A stretch of 64,000 nt of DNA from JAKLIX01 sp964605655 (GTDB lineage Bacteria; Bacteroidota; Bacteroidia; Bacteroidales; CAIXZF01). Position 1 is the stretch's first letter. Every line of letters starts with the position of its first letter. This document shows positions 26,566-36,092 of the stretch, piece after piece. Location: positions 1-64,000 of the forward strand of contig CAZSDK010000015.1 in assembly GCA_964605655.1 (NCBI GenBank), read 5' to 3'. The position numbers and the translations under genes were made by a program. Below the pieces are notes generated by a model. The model was not told the origin of the DNA and ran no database searches. It was given only the letters and a program-made list of their open reading frames with translations.

Positions 26566-27645
26566 ATGAAGAAACAAGTTAAAATCATTATTGGAGTGGT
26601 GGTCCTGCTGGCAATTGCTATTGCCGTGGCTTCCTACTTCTTTCCCAAACCCAAAGGTGATGAAACCAGTGGTACCATAGGGAAAGCCGATAAATACCGG
26701 AAAGACCAGATGGCTGCCAAAGACATCCTTCTCCGGGACGATATCCTTAAGGACACGGCAGCCGTCGCAAAAACGCTGAAACAGCTTATCGAATTTTCAG
26801 TCTATTCGCTACAGACGAAACAAACCATCGACAGTAACTGGATCAAGCCATTGGCAGCTTCCTGTAAAGACCCCCAATGCGAGGAAGTGTCGAAAATCCT
26901 CAGAGAGTATTCCGATTTTATCGGTAACAACATTCCACTGATGAAAAAAACTAATGACATCCTTGCTGAAAGTTACTCCAACCCCAACAAGGACCTGACA
27001 CTCGATGTCGGGTTCCAGTTATACAGCTTCATCAGTTTTATTGACCAGTTTGTTGAAAGGGATTCCGTGCTTGACATGGCAATTGAGAAACTCAATAAGT
27101 ATCTTGCCACTGATAAGGGCATGGATGCTAAAAGGAAGGCTGAAGTAGCCAAGCTTAAAAAGCTGAAAGACCGTATGGTGATTGATAACCTGCTTTTTGC
27201 TTATAACACCGGAGACAAGAAGAAATACGAATACTGCACCAAACAGGTAGTCGGGACTTCGGAAACCATAGGTACCATCAGGTATGCGACAGAATATGCC
27301 AGCACATCACCAGGAGTGGTTGCCTTTTGTAACACGGTTTGCAGCTTCCCGACTGCTGCAAGCATCGTAGGCTCCATTAACACTGCGCCTACCATCGGTA
27401 CTGAGCCCGTAATCAACACCGTTATAATTGCCAATGTTTTCGGACCGGATGTGGTCAAAGCCGTGGAAACGAACAATGTTGGTTATGCCATTAACAAGCC
27501 GTTCGGGGTTGCTATATGTAATGTACCCTTCGGCAATGTATTCAGTTCCTCCGCCCCTGGTATTTTCAATTATGCGGAAGTTGCCGGTACCATTGTCAAT
27601 GGCAGCTCCCCAGTTTACCAGGGAATGGTACCAGTGCAAAACTAA
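26566..27645 (+). CDS. Membrane-anchored protein of unknown function
   Basis: A 359-aa protein with an N-terminal membrane segment (residues 6-26, IIIGVVVLLAIAIAVASYFF). Residues 40 to about 230 are Lys-rich and helical, possibly all-alpha. The C-terminal about 120 residues are poor in charge and rich in Gly, Val, Ala, Thr and Asn (GTEPVINTVIIANVFGPDVV). I recognise no family. The helical part is probably periplasmic. It follows the partner-switch pair by 26 nt and ends at the terminator at 27660, so it is a candidate downstream component of that system. Confidence 0.75.
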   Translation: MKKQVKIIIGVVVLLAIAIAVASYFFPKPKGDETSGTIGKADKYRKDQMAAKDILLRDDILKDTAAVAKTLKQLIEFSVYSLQTKQTIDSNWIKPLAASCKDPQCEEVSKILREYSDFIGNNIPLMKKTNDILAESYSNPNKDLTLDVGFQLYSFISFIDQFVERDSVLDMAIEKLNKYLATDKGMDAKRKAEVAKLKKLKDRMVIDNLLFAYNTGDKKKYEYCTKQVVGTSETIGTIRYATEYASTSPGVVAFCNTVCSFPTAASIVGSINTAPTIGTEPVINTVIIANVFGPDVVKAVETNNVGYAINKPFGVAICNVPFGNVFSSSAPGIFNYAEVAGTIVNGSSPVYQGMVPVQN

Positions 27646-27659
27646 GGATTTTATTCCCT

Positions 27660-27699
27660 AAAAAAGGCGACGGTCTCTGTCGCCTTTTTTTTTATATTT
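27660..27699 (+). terminator. Intrinsic terminator
   Basis: Stem GGCGAC / GTCGCC with loop GGTCTCT, flanked by an A-run and nine T. It ends the partner-switch transcript. Confidence 0.88.
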
Positions 27700-27729
27700 A
27701 CCGTAGTTTAACCCAATACCTGGTACCGA

Positions 27730-30675
27730 ATGAAACGCATACTGGTCATTATCGTATTGTTCTCCCTATCCATCACTGCCAGGGCCCAGATCGAGATCAA
27801 CCAGTTCAGGACCGACAACCTGAAGTTATTTTACCTGGGAAAAGATATCTCCTACCTGATCCAGCATACAGGCCGGTGTTTTGAGAACTCCCTGGATTTT
27901 CATAAAAAATACTGGGACTACAAGCCATCGGAGTCTACAACCCTGTTTTTCAACGACTTCACTGACGTAGGTAACGGTGGTGCCAATGTGACCCCCTTCA
28001 ATTTTATCATCACCAGTGTGGCCCCTTTTGATTACACCTTCAGCGTACTCCCTGCCAACGAAAGGATGCAGTGGCTGATGAGCCATGAAATCACCCATGT
28101 GGTCATGTGCGACAAGGCTGCCAGGTCCGACCGGCTGTTTCGTACCCTTTTCCTTGGGAAGACCAGTCCTTCACAAGACAACCCGGTTTCACTGCTGTAT
28201 GCCTACCTTTCTACGCCCCGCTGGTACAGTCCGCGCTGGTACCATGAAGGGATTGCCACCTTTATGGAGACATGGATGTCGGGAGGAATGGGCAGGGTGC
28301 TGGGAGGATATGACGAGATGGTCTTCAGAGGCATGGTCAAAGACAATGCATACTTCTACCGGCCCATAGGCCTTGAATCGGAAGGTACGGCCATTGACTT
28401 TCAGGTCGGTGTGAACTCCTATTTATATGGTACCCGCTTTTTCGCCTATCTCGCCAATCAGTATGGCGTTGATAAAATCAGGGACTTCTGTGCCCGTTCC
28501 GATACCAGCAGAAGATTCTATGCCCGGCAATTTCATAAGGTATTTGACACGAAAATAACCACCGCCTGGGATCAGTGGGTGGCCTGGGAACAGGACCATC
28601 AGAAGAAAAATCTGAAAGTGGTTGAAGAATATCCGCTTACCTCTTTCCGGCCCATTATCGAACAACCGCTGGGCTCTGCTTCCAGAATGTACTATTCACC
28701 TTCCGACAGCCTTGTCTTCATGGCCGTCAACTATCCCAAACATTTTGCTCATATTTGTGCCATCAGCCTGAAAGACGGCAGCATGAAAAAACTGACCAAC
28801 GTCAACAGCCCTTTCCTTTATTTCGTAACCAGCCTCGCTTATGACGATTCAACCAAAACCCTCTTTCTCTCCGACAAAAACACCAACTGGAGGGGTCTAA
28901 AATCGTTGGATACAAAGACGGGAAAATGCAGAAAACTCATCAAGCTTTCCAGATCGGGCGATTTTGCATTTAATACCAGGGACCGCTCTCTCTATGCCAT
29001 TCAGACTGTTTCAGGCAGGGTGAATATCGTACGTTTCCAGCCTCCTTATAAAAAATGGTCAGATATTTACCATCTTCCCTTCGGCAACAACCTCTTCGAC
29101 CTGGATGTTTCTCCTGATGGAAAGTACCTCTCCGCAACCATGGCCGATGTCAACGGTAAGCAGAAGCTGATCCTTTTCAACCTGCAGGACCTGAACCAGG
29201 GCAAGACCGACTATACCGTCCTCTATGAATTTGAAGATAACGATGCCGCCAACTTTATCTTTAGCAAAGACGGAAAGTACATGTATGGCACTTCTTTCTA
29301 TACAGGAGTTTCTAATGTATTCAGGATCAATCTGGAGAGCAAGTCATCAGAACTCATCAGCAACACGGATGTCGGATTTTTCCGTCCCTGCGAGATTTCC
29401 CCCGACTCCCTGCTGGTATACAGTTACACTCATAAAGGACTGATCCCCGGCATCATACCGGTACACCCTATCAACGATGCCAATGCCATTGGCTACCTCG
29501 GACAGGAAGTTTTCAAAAGGAATCCTGAACTGGAAAACTGGATGCTGAAGCCTCCTTCGAAAATTAACATTGATTCATTAACAAGATATCAGGGAAGATT
29601 TAAGACCATCCGGGGACTGGAGACCTCCGGGGGGTATCCCATCATACAGGGATACAAAAATTATGTATCCTACGGGTATCACCTGGAGTTTACCGACCGG
29701 ATTTTCTTCCATAACCTGAAACTGAATGTCGGTTACTCCCCTACACCCAACCCGGAATCCCTTCCTGAAAAAGAAAAATGGCATCTTTCAGGCGACTACG
29801 CTTACCGAAACATTAGCATTTTCGGTACCTATAACTATGCCGATTTTTATGACCTTTTCGGAGAGACCAAGCTGAGCCGGGCCGGTTACTCTTACGGGGC
29901 ATCTTTCAGTCGTGATATCACCTATATGACACCCTTCAAGTATGGTTATTCCTTTCAGGCTTCCCACTACGGGGACCTGGAAAGCATGCCTGAGTTCCAG
30001 GATGTCAGGGCCACTGAAAGCAATATGAGCACGGCCACCATCAGCTACCGCCAGAGTTTTATTCGGAAGTCACTGGGTGCCATAGATGCCGAACAGGGAT
30101 ACGACTGGCGAATATATGGCCAGGGCGTTTATGTGGGTGATCATTTCTTCCCCAAGATTTTCTCCCGCTTTGACCTGGGTTTTCTTCTTCCCATGAAGAA
30201 CTCCAGTTTCTGGGTAAGGACAGCCGCCGGCAATGGGTTCGCGGAAAGGGATAACCCCTTCAGTGCGTTCTACTTCGGAAGCTTTGGATATAATTATATT
30301 GACACGAAGAGCGGGAGCAGGCAGAACGTAAGAGACCTCTGGAGTTTTCCTGGAGTTGATATCAGCGAGGTGGGCGGAAAAAACTTTGCCCGCGTCAAAA
30401 CCGAATGGAACCTTTCTCCGCTTCGTTTCAGGAAGATGGGCTTCCTGTGGTTTTATGTCACCTACGCAAAACTTACGATCTTTGGTTCCGGAATCGGAAC
30501 CAACCTGGATGACAAAAACTACTTTTCCGACACCTATAACTCAGGTGCCCAGCTTGATCTGGAACTCGTTTTGTTCTCTTTGATGAAAAGCACCTTGTCG
30601 CTTGGTTATGCCCGTTCCTACCAGGACCATTTTAAACCCAGGGAAGAAATGTTAGTTACCCTTCGTTTACTTTGA
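27730..30675 (+). CDS. Exported metallopeptidase-like protein with beta-propeller and C-terminal barrel
   Basis: A 981-aa protein with a signal peptide (cleavage near ARAQ20). The N-terminal domain is a peptidase-MA-like gluzincin: the zinc motif HEITH at 119-123 and a third ligand Glu173 in WYHEGIATFMETW. Residues about 300-620 form a TolB-like propeller (LDVSPDGKYLSATMAD, IFSKDGKYMYGTS). The remainder is a long aromatic-rich outer-membrane barrel that ends in VTLRLL. The catalytic residues look intact, so peptidase activity is plausible; the substrate is unknown. A similar arrangement is sometimes annotated as a TolB-like biopolymer transporter. It is close to the following PrsW-like gene (12 nt). 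Confidence 0.82.
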   Translation: MKRILVIIVLFSLSITARAQIEINQFRTDNLKLFYLGKDISYLIQHTGRCFENSLDFHKKYWDYKPSESTTLFFNDFTDVGNGGANVTPFNFIITSVAPFDYTFSVLPANERMQWLMSHEITHVVMCDKAARSDRLFRTLFLGKTSPSQDNPVSLLYAYLSTPRWYSPRWYHEGIATFMETWMSGGMGRVLGGYDEMVFRGMVKDNAYFYRPIGLESEGTAIDFQVGVNSYLYGTRFFAYLANQYGVDKIRDFCARSDTSRRFYARQFHKVFDTKITTAWDQWVAWEQDHQKKNLKVVEEYPLTSFRPIIEQPLGSASRMYYSPSDSLVFMAVNYPKHFAHICAISLKDGSMKKLTNVNSPFLYFVTSLAYDDSTKTLFLSDKNTNWRGLKSLDTKTGKCRKLIKLSRSGDFAFNTRDRSLYAIQTVSGRVNIVRFQPPYKKWSDIYHLPFGNNLFDLDVSPDGKYLSATMADVNGKQKLILFNLQDLNQGKTDYTVLYEFEDNDAANFIFSKDGKYMYGTSFYTGVSNVFRINLESKSSELISNTDVGFFRPCEISPDSLLVYSYTHKGLIPGIIPVHPINDANAIGYLGQEVFKRNPELENWMLKPPSKINIDSLTRYQGRFKTIRGLETSGGYPIIQGYKNYVSYGYHLEFTDRIFFHNLKLNVGYSPTPNPESLPEKEKWHLSGDYAYRNISIFGTYNYADFYDLFGETKLSRAGYSYGASFSRDITYMTPFKYGYSFQASHYGDLESMPEFQDVRATESNMSTATISYRQSFIRKSLGAIDAEQGYDWRIYGQGVYVGDHFFPKIFSRFDLGFLLPMKNSSFWVRTAAGNGFAERDNPFSAFYFGSFGYNYIDTKSGSRQNVRDLWSFPGVDISEVGGKNFARVKTEWNLSPLRFRKMGFLWFYVTYAKLTIFGSGIGTNLDDKNYFSDTYNSGAQLDLELVLFSLMKSTLSLGYARSYQDHFKPREEMLVTLRLL

Positions 30676-30687
30676 TACCACTATATA

Positions 30688-31683
30688 ATGATACTACTCG
30701 CAAGCCTGTTACCGGTCATCTGTTTCCTTGTCTTCCTCATTTATGTTGACAGTTTTAAGCTATTGAACACCAGAACCCTTATCATTGCAAGTCTCTGGGG
30801 CATTATTACCGCAGGCATAGCCCTTTACCTGAACAACACTTGCCTTCGGCTGACCCACATTAACTTTTCTGAGTATTCAAAATACGTTGCCCCGGTAATA
30901 GAAGAGATTCTTAAAATGATGCTATTCCTTTATCTTCTCAAAAAAGGCAAGGTGGGATTTATGATCGACGGCGCCATTTACGGGTTTTCCATAGGGGCCT
31001 TCTTTGCCCTATGTGAAAATGTATATTACTTTTTTGATCCCAGCAACCCCAATCCTATGGTTTGGGTTATCAGAGGATTCGGCACGGCCATGATGCATGG
31101 GGGTGCCACGGCCATGGTATTTCTTTTCGCCATGAAATCCCTCAACACCGGGAAAAAGCCCCTGATCCCCATCATTTACGGCACCTTGATCGCCATGGGC
31201 ATCCACTCTCTTTTCAACCATTTCTTCCTTCCACCTGTCCCTTCCACCATCATCATAGTGCTTGTTTTCCCGCCGGTCCTGGTGCTCATCTTCCTTGCTC
31301 ACGAGAAAAACCTCAGAAAATGGCTTGACCTTGAGCTCAATTCCGAGGTGGAACTCCTGAAGATGATCAGGGAAGGAAAATACAGTCATACCAAGACCGG
31401 GGAGTACATCATGTCGTTGCGTCACCAGTTTCATCCCGAAGTGATCTTCGATATGCTTTGCCTGATTGAACTGTATACCGATCTTTCGATCAAAGCAAAG
31501 AGTGTCATGATGCTCAAAGAGACCGGCTTTGAAATTGAACCTGATCCTGCCACGGCAGCCAAGCTGGAAGAACTATCCGCTCTCCGCAAGAATATCGGGA
31601 AGGCTGGCTGGCTGGCCATTTCTCCCATACTTAGAATGCATCCGAAAGACCTTTGGAAACTGAAGCAACTAACCAGCGGATAA
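30688..31683 (+). CDS. PrsW-family intramembrane metalloprotease
   Basis: A 331-aa polytopic membrane protein with about seven transmembrane segments in the first 220 residues. Family motifs are present: EEILK (EExxK), a second Glu in FALCENVYYFF, His in MMHGGATAMVF and His in GIHSLFNHFF. PrsW cleaves the anti-sigma factor RsiW in Bacillus. Here the protein has a soluble C-terminal tail of about 110 residues of unknown role. The neighbour 12 nt upstream is the giant metallopeptidase-like gene, and guaD follows 19 nt later. Its substrate is unknown. Confidence 0.9.
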   Translation: MILLASLLPVICFLVFLIYVDSFKLLNTRTLIIASLWGIITAGIALYLNNTCLRLTHINFSEYSKYVAPVIEEILKMMLFLYLLKKGKVGFMIDGAIYGFSIGAFFALCENVYYFFDPSNPNPMVWVIRGFGTAMMHGGATAMVFLFAMKSLNTGKKPLIPIIYGTLIAMGIHSLFNHFFLPPVPSTIIIVLVFPPVLVLIFLAHEKNLRKWLDLELNSEVELLKMIREGKYSHTKTGEYIMSLRHQFHPEVIFDMLCLIELYTDLSIKAKSVMMLKETGFEIEPDPATAAKLEELSALRKNIGKAGWLAISPILRMHPKDLWKLKQLTSG

Positions 31684-31702
31684 GTAAAAGGACCAATCTG
31701 CC

Positions 31703-32194
31703 ATGAAACCCGATATTTCAGCTGAAGAGCACCGGCATTTTCTGAGCCAGGCCCTCCAAATGGCCATCGACTCCATTGGTCAGGGCCGGGGCGGCCCCTT
31801 TGCTGCTTTTGTGGTAAAAGACGGGGTGGTTATCGGAAGTGGTATCAACAGGGTACTGGAAAAAAATGATCCCTCTGCCCATGCTGAGATAGAGGCGATA
31901 CGGGATGCCTGTCATCATCTGGGCCATTACCAGTTAGACGGTTGTATCCTTTACAGCAGCTGCGAACCCTGTCCGATGTGCCTGGGTGCCATCTACTGGG
32001 CCAGGCCGGCCCTGGTGGTGTACGCAGCTTCCCGGCAGGATGCTTCTGAAGCCGGTTTCGATGATTCATTCATCTACAGCGAATTCAATAAAGCACCTGA
32101 GATCAGGAAGATCCCTTTATTGCAGATGCTTGAAAAGGCAGGCAGGGAGACCTTTAAGAGGTGGGCTGAAAATCCTGAAAAAAGGCTTTACTGA
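31703..32194 (+). CDS. guaD: Guanine deaminase (cytidine-deaminase superfamily)
   Basis: Converts guanine to xanthine and ammonia in purine salvage. It is 163 aa. The zinc site is HAEIEAIRDAC and EPCPMCLGAIYWARP, and the GuaD-specific AGFDDSFIYSEF follows, close to the short bacterial GuaD type. It overlaps the convergent radical SAM gene by 7 nt and is probably cotranscribed with the PrsW-like gene. Confidence 0.92.
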   Translation: MKPDISAEEHRHFLSQALQMAIDSIGQGRGGPFAAFVVKDGVVIGSGINRVLEKNDPSAHAEIEAIRDACHHLGHYQLDGCILYSSCEPCPMCLGAIYWARPALVVYAASRQDASEAGFDDSFIYSEFNKAPEIRKIPLLQMLEKAGRETFKRWAENPEKRLY

Positions 32195-33171
32195 CCCGGT
32201 TCAAAAGGAATTTCTTTATTGAAATCAGGGAGATAATGATCAGGGCTTTCGAAACCCTGAACCCACCCCCTTTGGAAACCTAGCCGATGCATTTCTTCCA
32301 CAACCCTTTCATATTCATGCTGGTACAGTTTCCTACCCAGTTCCGGATGCCCCTTTGCCTGGTGTACCGGATAATATTGGGACATCAGCGACAGGTGGAC
32401 CCTGGGTGACAACTCTTCGGCAATAAATCTCAGGATGCTGATGGACTGATCTGTTTGTCCCGGCAGTACCAGATGCCTGATAATCAAGCCAGAAACTGCC
32501 TGGCCATGGGCATCGGTGATCAGAGAGGATCCCTTCTGCCGGTACATTTCAATCAAGGCAAGCCGGGCTTTTTCGGGATAGTCGGGAGCACCCGAATAGC
32601 TTGCCGCCAGCTGAGAGTCCCAGTATTTCATGTCAGGAAGATAGACATCGATCTCTCCCTCCAACGATCTCAGGGTGTTCACCGAATCATAGCCATTGGA
32701 ATTATAAACGAAAGCCGGTGGATTCCCTTCTTGTCGTAAAACCTTCATAATGATGCGCATATAGGGGATCATATGGGATGGGGTCACAAAACCGACCGCA
32801 TGACATCCCGATTGAAGGGAAGCTCTGATTCGGTCCATGACACGATCAAAGGTCAGGACAGTTTTTCTATAATGATCAGAATGACAGCTGATCTGGTAAT
32901 TCTGACAATAGATACACTGAAGGTTGCAATGAGAAAAGAAAACATTACAGATGCCGTGTTGGCCGCTGATGACCGGTTCCTCTCCATGATGAGGGCCGAT
33001 GGAGGCAATATGCCATCCGTGGCTGAGGCGGCACCAGCCTTTTTCCCCGCCGAGACGGTTCACTCCACATTCCCTCGGGCAGAGACGGCAATCAGACAAG
33101 CTCTCCAGTTCTCCCTCAGGATCGATGGTTTCAAAAAAACCACCATTAATTTTCCCAGATTTCACAAGCAA
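32188..33171 (-). CDS. Radical SAM protein, PflA-like
   Basis: A 327-aa radical S-adenosylmethionine enzyme. The cluster motif CNLQCIYCQNY gives Cys-x3-Cys-x2-Cys. An N-terminal Cys-rich segment, CRLCPRECGVNRLGGEKGWC, resembles that of proteins annotated as putative pyruvate-formate-lyase-activating enzymes or AmmeMemoRadiSam-like proteins. The family contains several uncharacterised activases; no glycyl-radical enzyme is nearby to activate. It is monocistronic. Confidence 0.85.
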   Translation of the reverse strand: MLVKSGKINGGFFETIDPEGELESLSDCRLCPRECGVNRLGGEKGWCRLSHGWHIASIGPHHGEEPVISGQHGICNVFFSHCNLQCIYCQNYQISCHSDHYRKTVLTFDRVMDRIRASLQSGCHAVGFVTPSHMIPYMRIIMKVLRQEGNPPAFVYNSNGYDSVNTLRSLEGEIDVYLPDMKYWDSQLAASYSGAPDYPEKARLALIEMYRQKGSSLITDAHGQAVSGLIIRHLVLPGQTDQSISILRFIAEELSPRVHLSLMSQYYPVHQAKGHPELGRKLYQHEYERVVEEMHRLGFQRGWVQGFESPDHYLPDFNKEIPFEPGQ

Positions 33172-33283
33172 TTAAGCATTTCTTAACAACAAAAGTAAAA
33201 GACTGTTGTTAATTTTGGTAGGTTTTACCGTCTAAATGCTGTATCTTTCCGAATGTTCTCAGTTAATAACTCCGTAAAATTTT

Positions 33284-33315
33284 TTTGCATTTTGTCGGAA
33301 TTTGATATATTTTTG
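33284..33315 (+). promoter_or_regulatory. Promoter of the T9SS type-B / PorP pair
   Basis: TTTG at 33284-33287, a 20-nt spacer and TATTTTTG at 33308-33315. The ATG at 33372 is 56 nt downstream. It is one of the best matches in the window. Confidence 0.7.
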
Positions 33316-33371
33316 GTCCGCTCATCTTTGTCTTGATTAAGTTTAACGTTTTTAATAATAAAACCCCAATC

Positions 33372-34466
33372 ATGAAAAGAGTTTTATTTACTTTATTCAT
33401 TTGTTTGCTTTTCCTGGGTAAATCCTTCGCACAGCCGGCGATAGCCAACTTTGTGTTCAATGTGGCTTGTAAAGGTGACTCCACTACCCTGGTCAGTACT
33501 TCCACCACTACTTTACCCGACACCATTACACTTTATTCATGGGATCTCGACGGCGACCTGGTTTTTGGTGATGCCTACGGACCGGTCGTTCACTTTTACT
33601 GGCCAAACACCGGAAATTATGATGTGGGTCTGAAGATATGGACACAGCTGGGCCTCATGGAGTCAGTGTACCACCAGGTCCCTATCAGTCAGATCACCGC
33701 TGATTTCACTGCCGAAGATTTCTGCCTGGGCGATGTCACCAAGTTTTATGATCAATCTATCCCCATCAACTGCACCATTGACAAATACGAATGGTCGTTC
33801 GGCACCACCTATCTCTCCAACCTTCAAAACCCGACCTATAACTACCTTACAGTGGGAAGCTACAATGTAAGCCTTACAGTCTTTACCGAGAACGGATGCC
33901 AGGACACCAAATCCACCATCATCAATATTTATGATGTCCCTGTTTTTACAATGAATTTCTCGAGGGATTCTGTAAAACAAATCAACGGGGTGCCCTATTT
34001 TGAGATGTTCAGAGGTCAGAGCCTCATCGCTTCTGTCAACATACAGAACGCTTACACCGATATTATATGGTCCAATAATTCCCACAACGATTCCATCACC
34101 ATCTTTGAAACAGGGTTTTATACGGTTGAAGTGCTCAATGCCGACGGATGCAGCACTTCATACAGCTTCTATGTCACCGTAAAAGAAGACCTTAACATTA
34201 ACCCCATGCCGGTGATCACCCCCAATGAAGACGGAATCAACGACGCCTTCCTCATCAAAGAATACATGATGCCAGACGATATGTTCACCCTTAAAGTTTA
34301 TAACCGTTACGGTGATGAAGTATACAGCTCTTCCAATTATAAAAACGACTGGAAAGGCACCTATGAAGGTAAAACACTGCCCGATGGCTCTTACTATTAT
34401 TATCTCGTCAATAAAAGAGATGACAAAGTGTACAAGGGAGCTGTCAATATTCTGACAGATAATTAA
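33372..34466 (+). CDS. PKD-domain secreted protein with T9SS type B (CHU_C) C terminus
   Basis: A 364-aa exported protein starting at MKRVLFTLFICLLFLGKSFA; an earlier in-frame ATG at 33333 precedes a sequence unlike a signal peptide and is rejected. Two PKD-like domains follow (YSWDLDGDLVF, YEWSFGTTYLSN). The last about 85 residues form the gliding-motility-associated C-terminal domain (ITPNEDGINDAFLI ... VYNRYGDEVYSS ... DGSYYYYL), which marks a T9SS type-B cargo. The PorP-OmpA fusion follows after 44 nt; such pairing is common and suggests that the PorP-like protein anchors this cargo. Confidence 0.92.
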   Translation: MKRVLFTLFICLLFLGKSFAQPAIANFVFNVACKGDSTTLVSTSTTTLPDTITLYSWDLDGDLVFGDAYGPVVHFYWPNTGNYDVGLKIWTQLGLMESVYHQVPISQITADFTAEDFCLGDVTKFYDQSIPINCTIDKYEWSFGTTYLSNLQNPTYNYLTVGSYNVSLTVFTENGCQDTKSTIINIYDVPVFTMNFSRDSVKQINGVPYFEMFRGQSLIASVNIQNAYTDIIWSNNSHNDSITIFETGFYTVEVLNADGCSTSYSFYVTVKEDLNINPMPVITPNEDGINDAFLIKEYMMPDDMFTLKVYNRYGDEVYSSSNYKNDWKGTYEGKTLPDGSYYYYLVNKRDDKVYKGAVNILTDN

Positions 34467-34510
34467 TTCCAGGACTAATTACAGAATACAAATCCGTAAA
34501 GCAGAATTCT

Positions 34511-35986
34511 ATGAAAAAAATAACTACAATAATCATCCTGGCAATTTTTGGTTTCACCGGTCTGGTACAAGCTCAGCAGTACCCGTACCTCTACCAGTAC
34601 ATCCTGAATAAATATGCATTGAATCCCACCTATGCCGGCCTGTATGGGGTACCGGAAGGGTACCTGGGTTACCGCCAGAGCAGGATCAATGTGAATTATA
34701 CACCCAGAACCCTGGACTTCAATATCAATGCCCCCTTGAGCCCTAAAGTTGGCCTGGGTGTCAATATTATGAATGATAAGGCCGATATCTTCAATAACCT
34801 CTGGGCTATTGCTTCTTACACCTATCACTTACAAATGGCTGAGAATCATTTCCTCGATTTCTCTGTCACCGGCGGACTGAACCAAAAAAGAGTCGACCTC
34901 TCGGAAATCATAGACAACCCCATGTACGCCAACGACCCGGTCATTAACCACCGCAGGGAGATCAACGAAAGCTCCATTGAACTGGGCGCCGGCTTAATGT
35001 ACCGGTTCAAAAACCTCAATGTGGGCGCTATGACTCCTTCATTCTATGAGAATAACTCCACCATCTATGAGTTTAAGAGACATATCATCGCCCACGCCTC
35101 CTATGACTTTAAACTCTCCGAAAACTGGAACCTGGAACCGGTGGCTGTCGTCAGGATGGTGTACAATGCCCCTGTGAACTTCGATATCACCGCCATTGGA
35201 AAGTATAAAAACAAATATCTGGCTGCCCTGACCTATAAAAGGAACACCATCTTCGCCCTCAGTGTGGGAGGAGAACTTACCAAGAAACTCATGTTCATGT
35301 ACTCTTATGATATGAATATGCCCAGAGATAAGTACATTGGTGTACTCGGCGATAACTGGGGAGGACATGAGATCACCATAGGGTACCGCTTCGGAACCCG
35401 GACGGCTAGCCCTACCGGCCCTCCTCCGGAAGATGACCTCGCTAAGGCCCTGAAAACCAAAGCCAGGGTCACCCAGGTTGACAGCCTGACTGACCTTGCC
35501 AAGAAAATGAATGACGATCTGAAGAAACTTTCCGACAGCCTGGCTAAAATGAAAAATACTCCCCCAACAGGCATTGGCGACCTGAAATCGCTCGAAGATG
35601 AGATCAGGAAGCTCAACGACAAGATCCTGAGTATGGGTGCCAGAGATAAAATCAGGGATATTGCCAAGGTAGTGTACTTTATGACCGACAGCGATGTTCT
35701 CACCGAATTCTCCAAGAAAAAACTGGATGAGCTGGTAACCATCCTGGCCGACTACCCAACTCTGAGTCTCAGTATTGAGGGCCATTGCGACAGTCGTGGC
35801 ACGGAAGAACACAACCAGAAACTCTCTGAAGACCGGGCTGCATCCGTGAAAAACTACCTGGTGCAAAAGGGCATTTCTGCCTCAAGGATTACCTCCGCAG
35901 GCTATGGAGAATCCAGGCCGGTTGACACCAACAGCACGCCGGAAGGTATGCAGAACAACCGCCGTGTGGAAATCCACGCTGAATAG
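34511..35986 (+). CDS. PorP/SprF-family T9SS membrane protein fused to an OmpA domain
   Basis: A 491-aa protein with a signal peptide. Residues about 22-300 are a PorP/SprF-type beta-barrel (YLYQYILNKYALNPTYAGLY is diagnostic). A helical linker of about 60 residues follows, rich in Lys, Asp and Leu and possibly coiled-coil. The C-terminal domain is OmpA-like and binds peptidoglycan (IEGHCDSRGTEEHNQKLSEDR). PorP helps T9SS assembly and cargo anchoring. Fusion to OmpA would tie the outer-membrane part to the cell wall in one polypeptide. It is cotranscribed with the type-B cargo upstream and ends at the terminator at 36003. Confidence 0.93.
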   Translation: MKKITTIIILAIFGFTGLVQAQQYPYLYQYILNKYALNPTYAGLYGVPEGYLGYRQSRINVNYTPRTLDFNINAPLSPKVGLGVNIMNDKADIFNNLWAIASYTYHLQMAENHFLDFSVTGGLNQKRVDLSEIIDNPMYANDPVINHRREINESSIELGAGLMYRFKNLNVGAMTPSFYENNSTIYEFKRHIIAHASYDFKLSENWNLEPVAVVRMVYNAPVNFDITAIGKYKNKYLAALTYKRNTIFALSVGGELTKKLMFMYSYDMNMPRDKYIGVLGDNWGGHEITIGYRFGTRTASPTGPPPEDDLAKALKTKARVTQVDSLTDLAKKMNDDLKKLSDSLAKMKNTPPTGIGDLKSLEDEIRKLNDKILSMGARDKIRDIAKVVYFMTDSDVLTEFSKKKLDELVTILADYPTLSLSIEGHCDSRGTEEHNQKLSEDRAASVKNYLVQKGISASRITSAGYGESRPVDTNSTPEGMQNNRRVEIHAE

Positions 35987-36002
35987 GGACAACCTGAGTC
36001 AT

Positions 36003-36032
36003 AAAAAAGCGTCTCACAAGGACGCTTTTTTT
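36003..36032 (+). terminator. Intrinsic terminator after the PorP-OmpA gene
   Basis: Stem GCGTC / GACGC with loop TCACAAG, flanked by an A-run and a T-run. It is built much like the terminator at 4171 (similar stem and loop). Confidence 0.85.
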
Positions 36033-36092
36033 ATGAGATCACCATTAGTAAAATATATTAATTAAATATTTGATATACAGAGAAATACTTAT

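Noticed and set aside
35039..35866. 275-codon minus-strand frame opposite the PorP-OmpA gene
   Set aside because: Antisense shadow of a confident gene.
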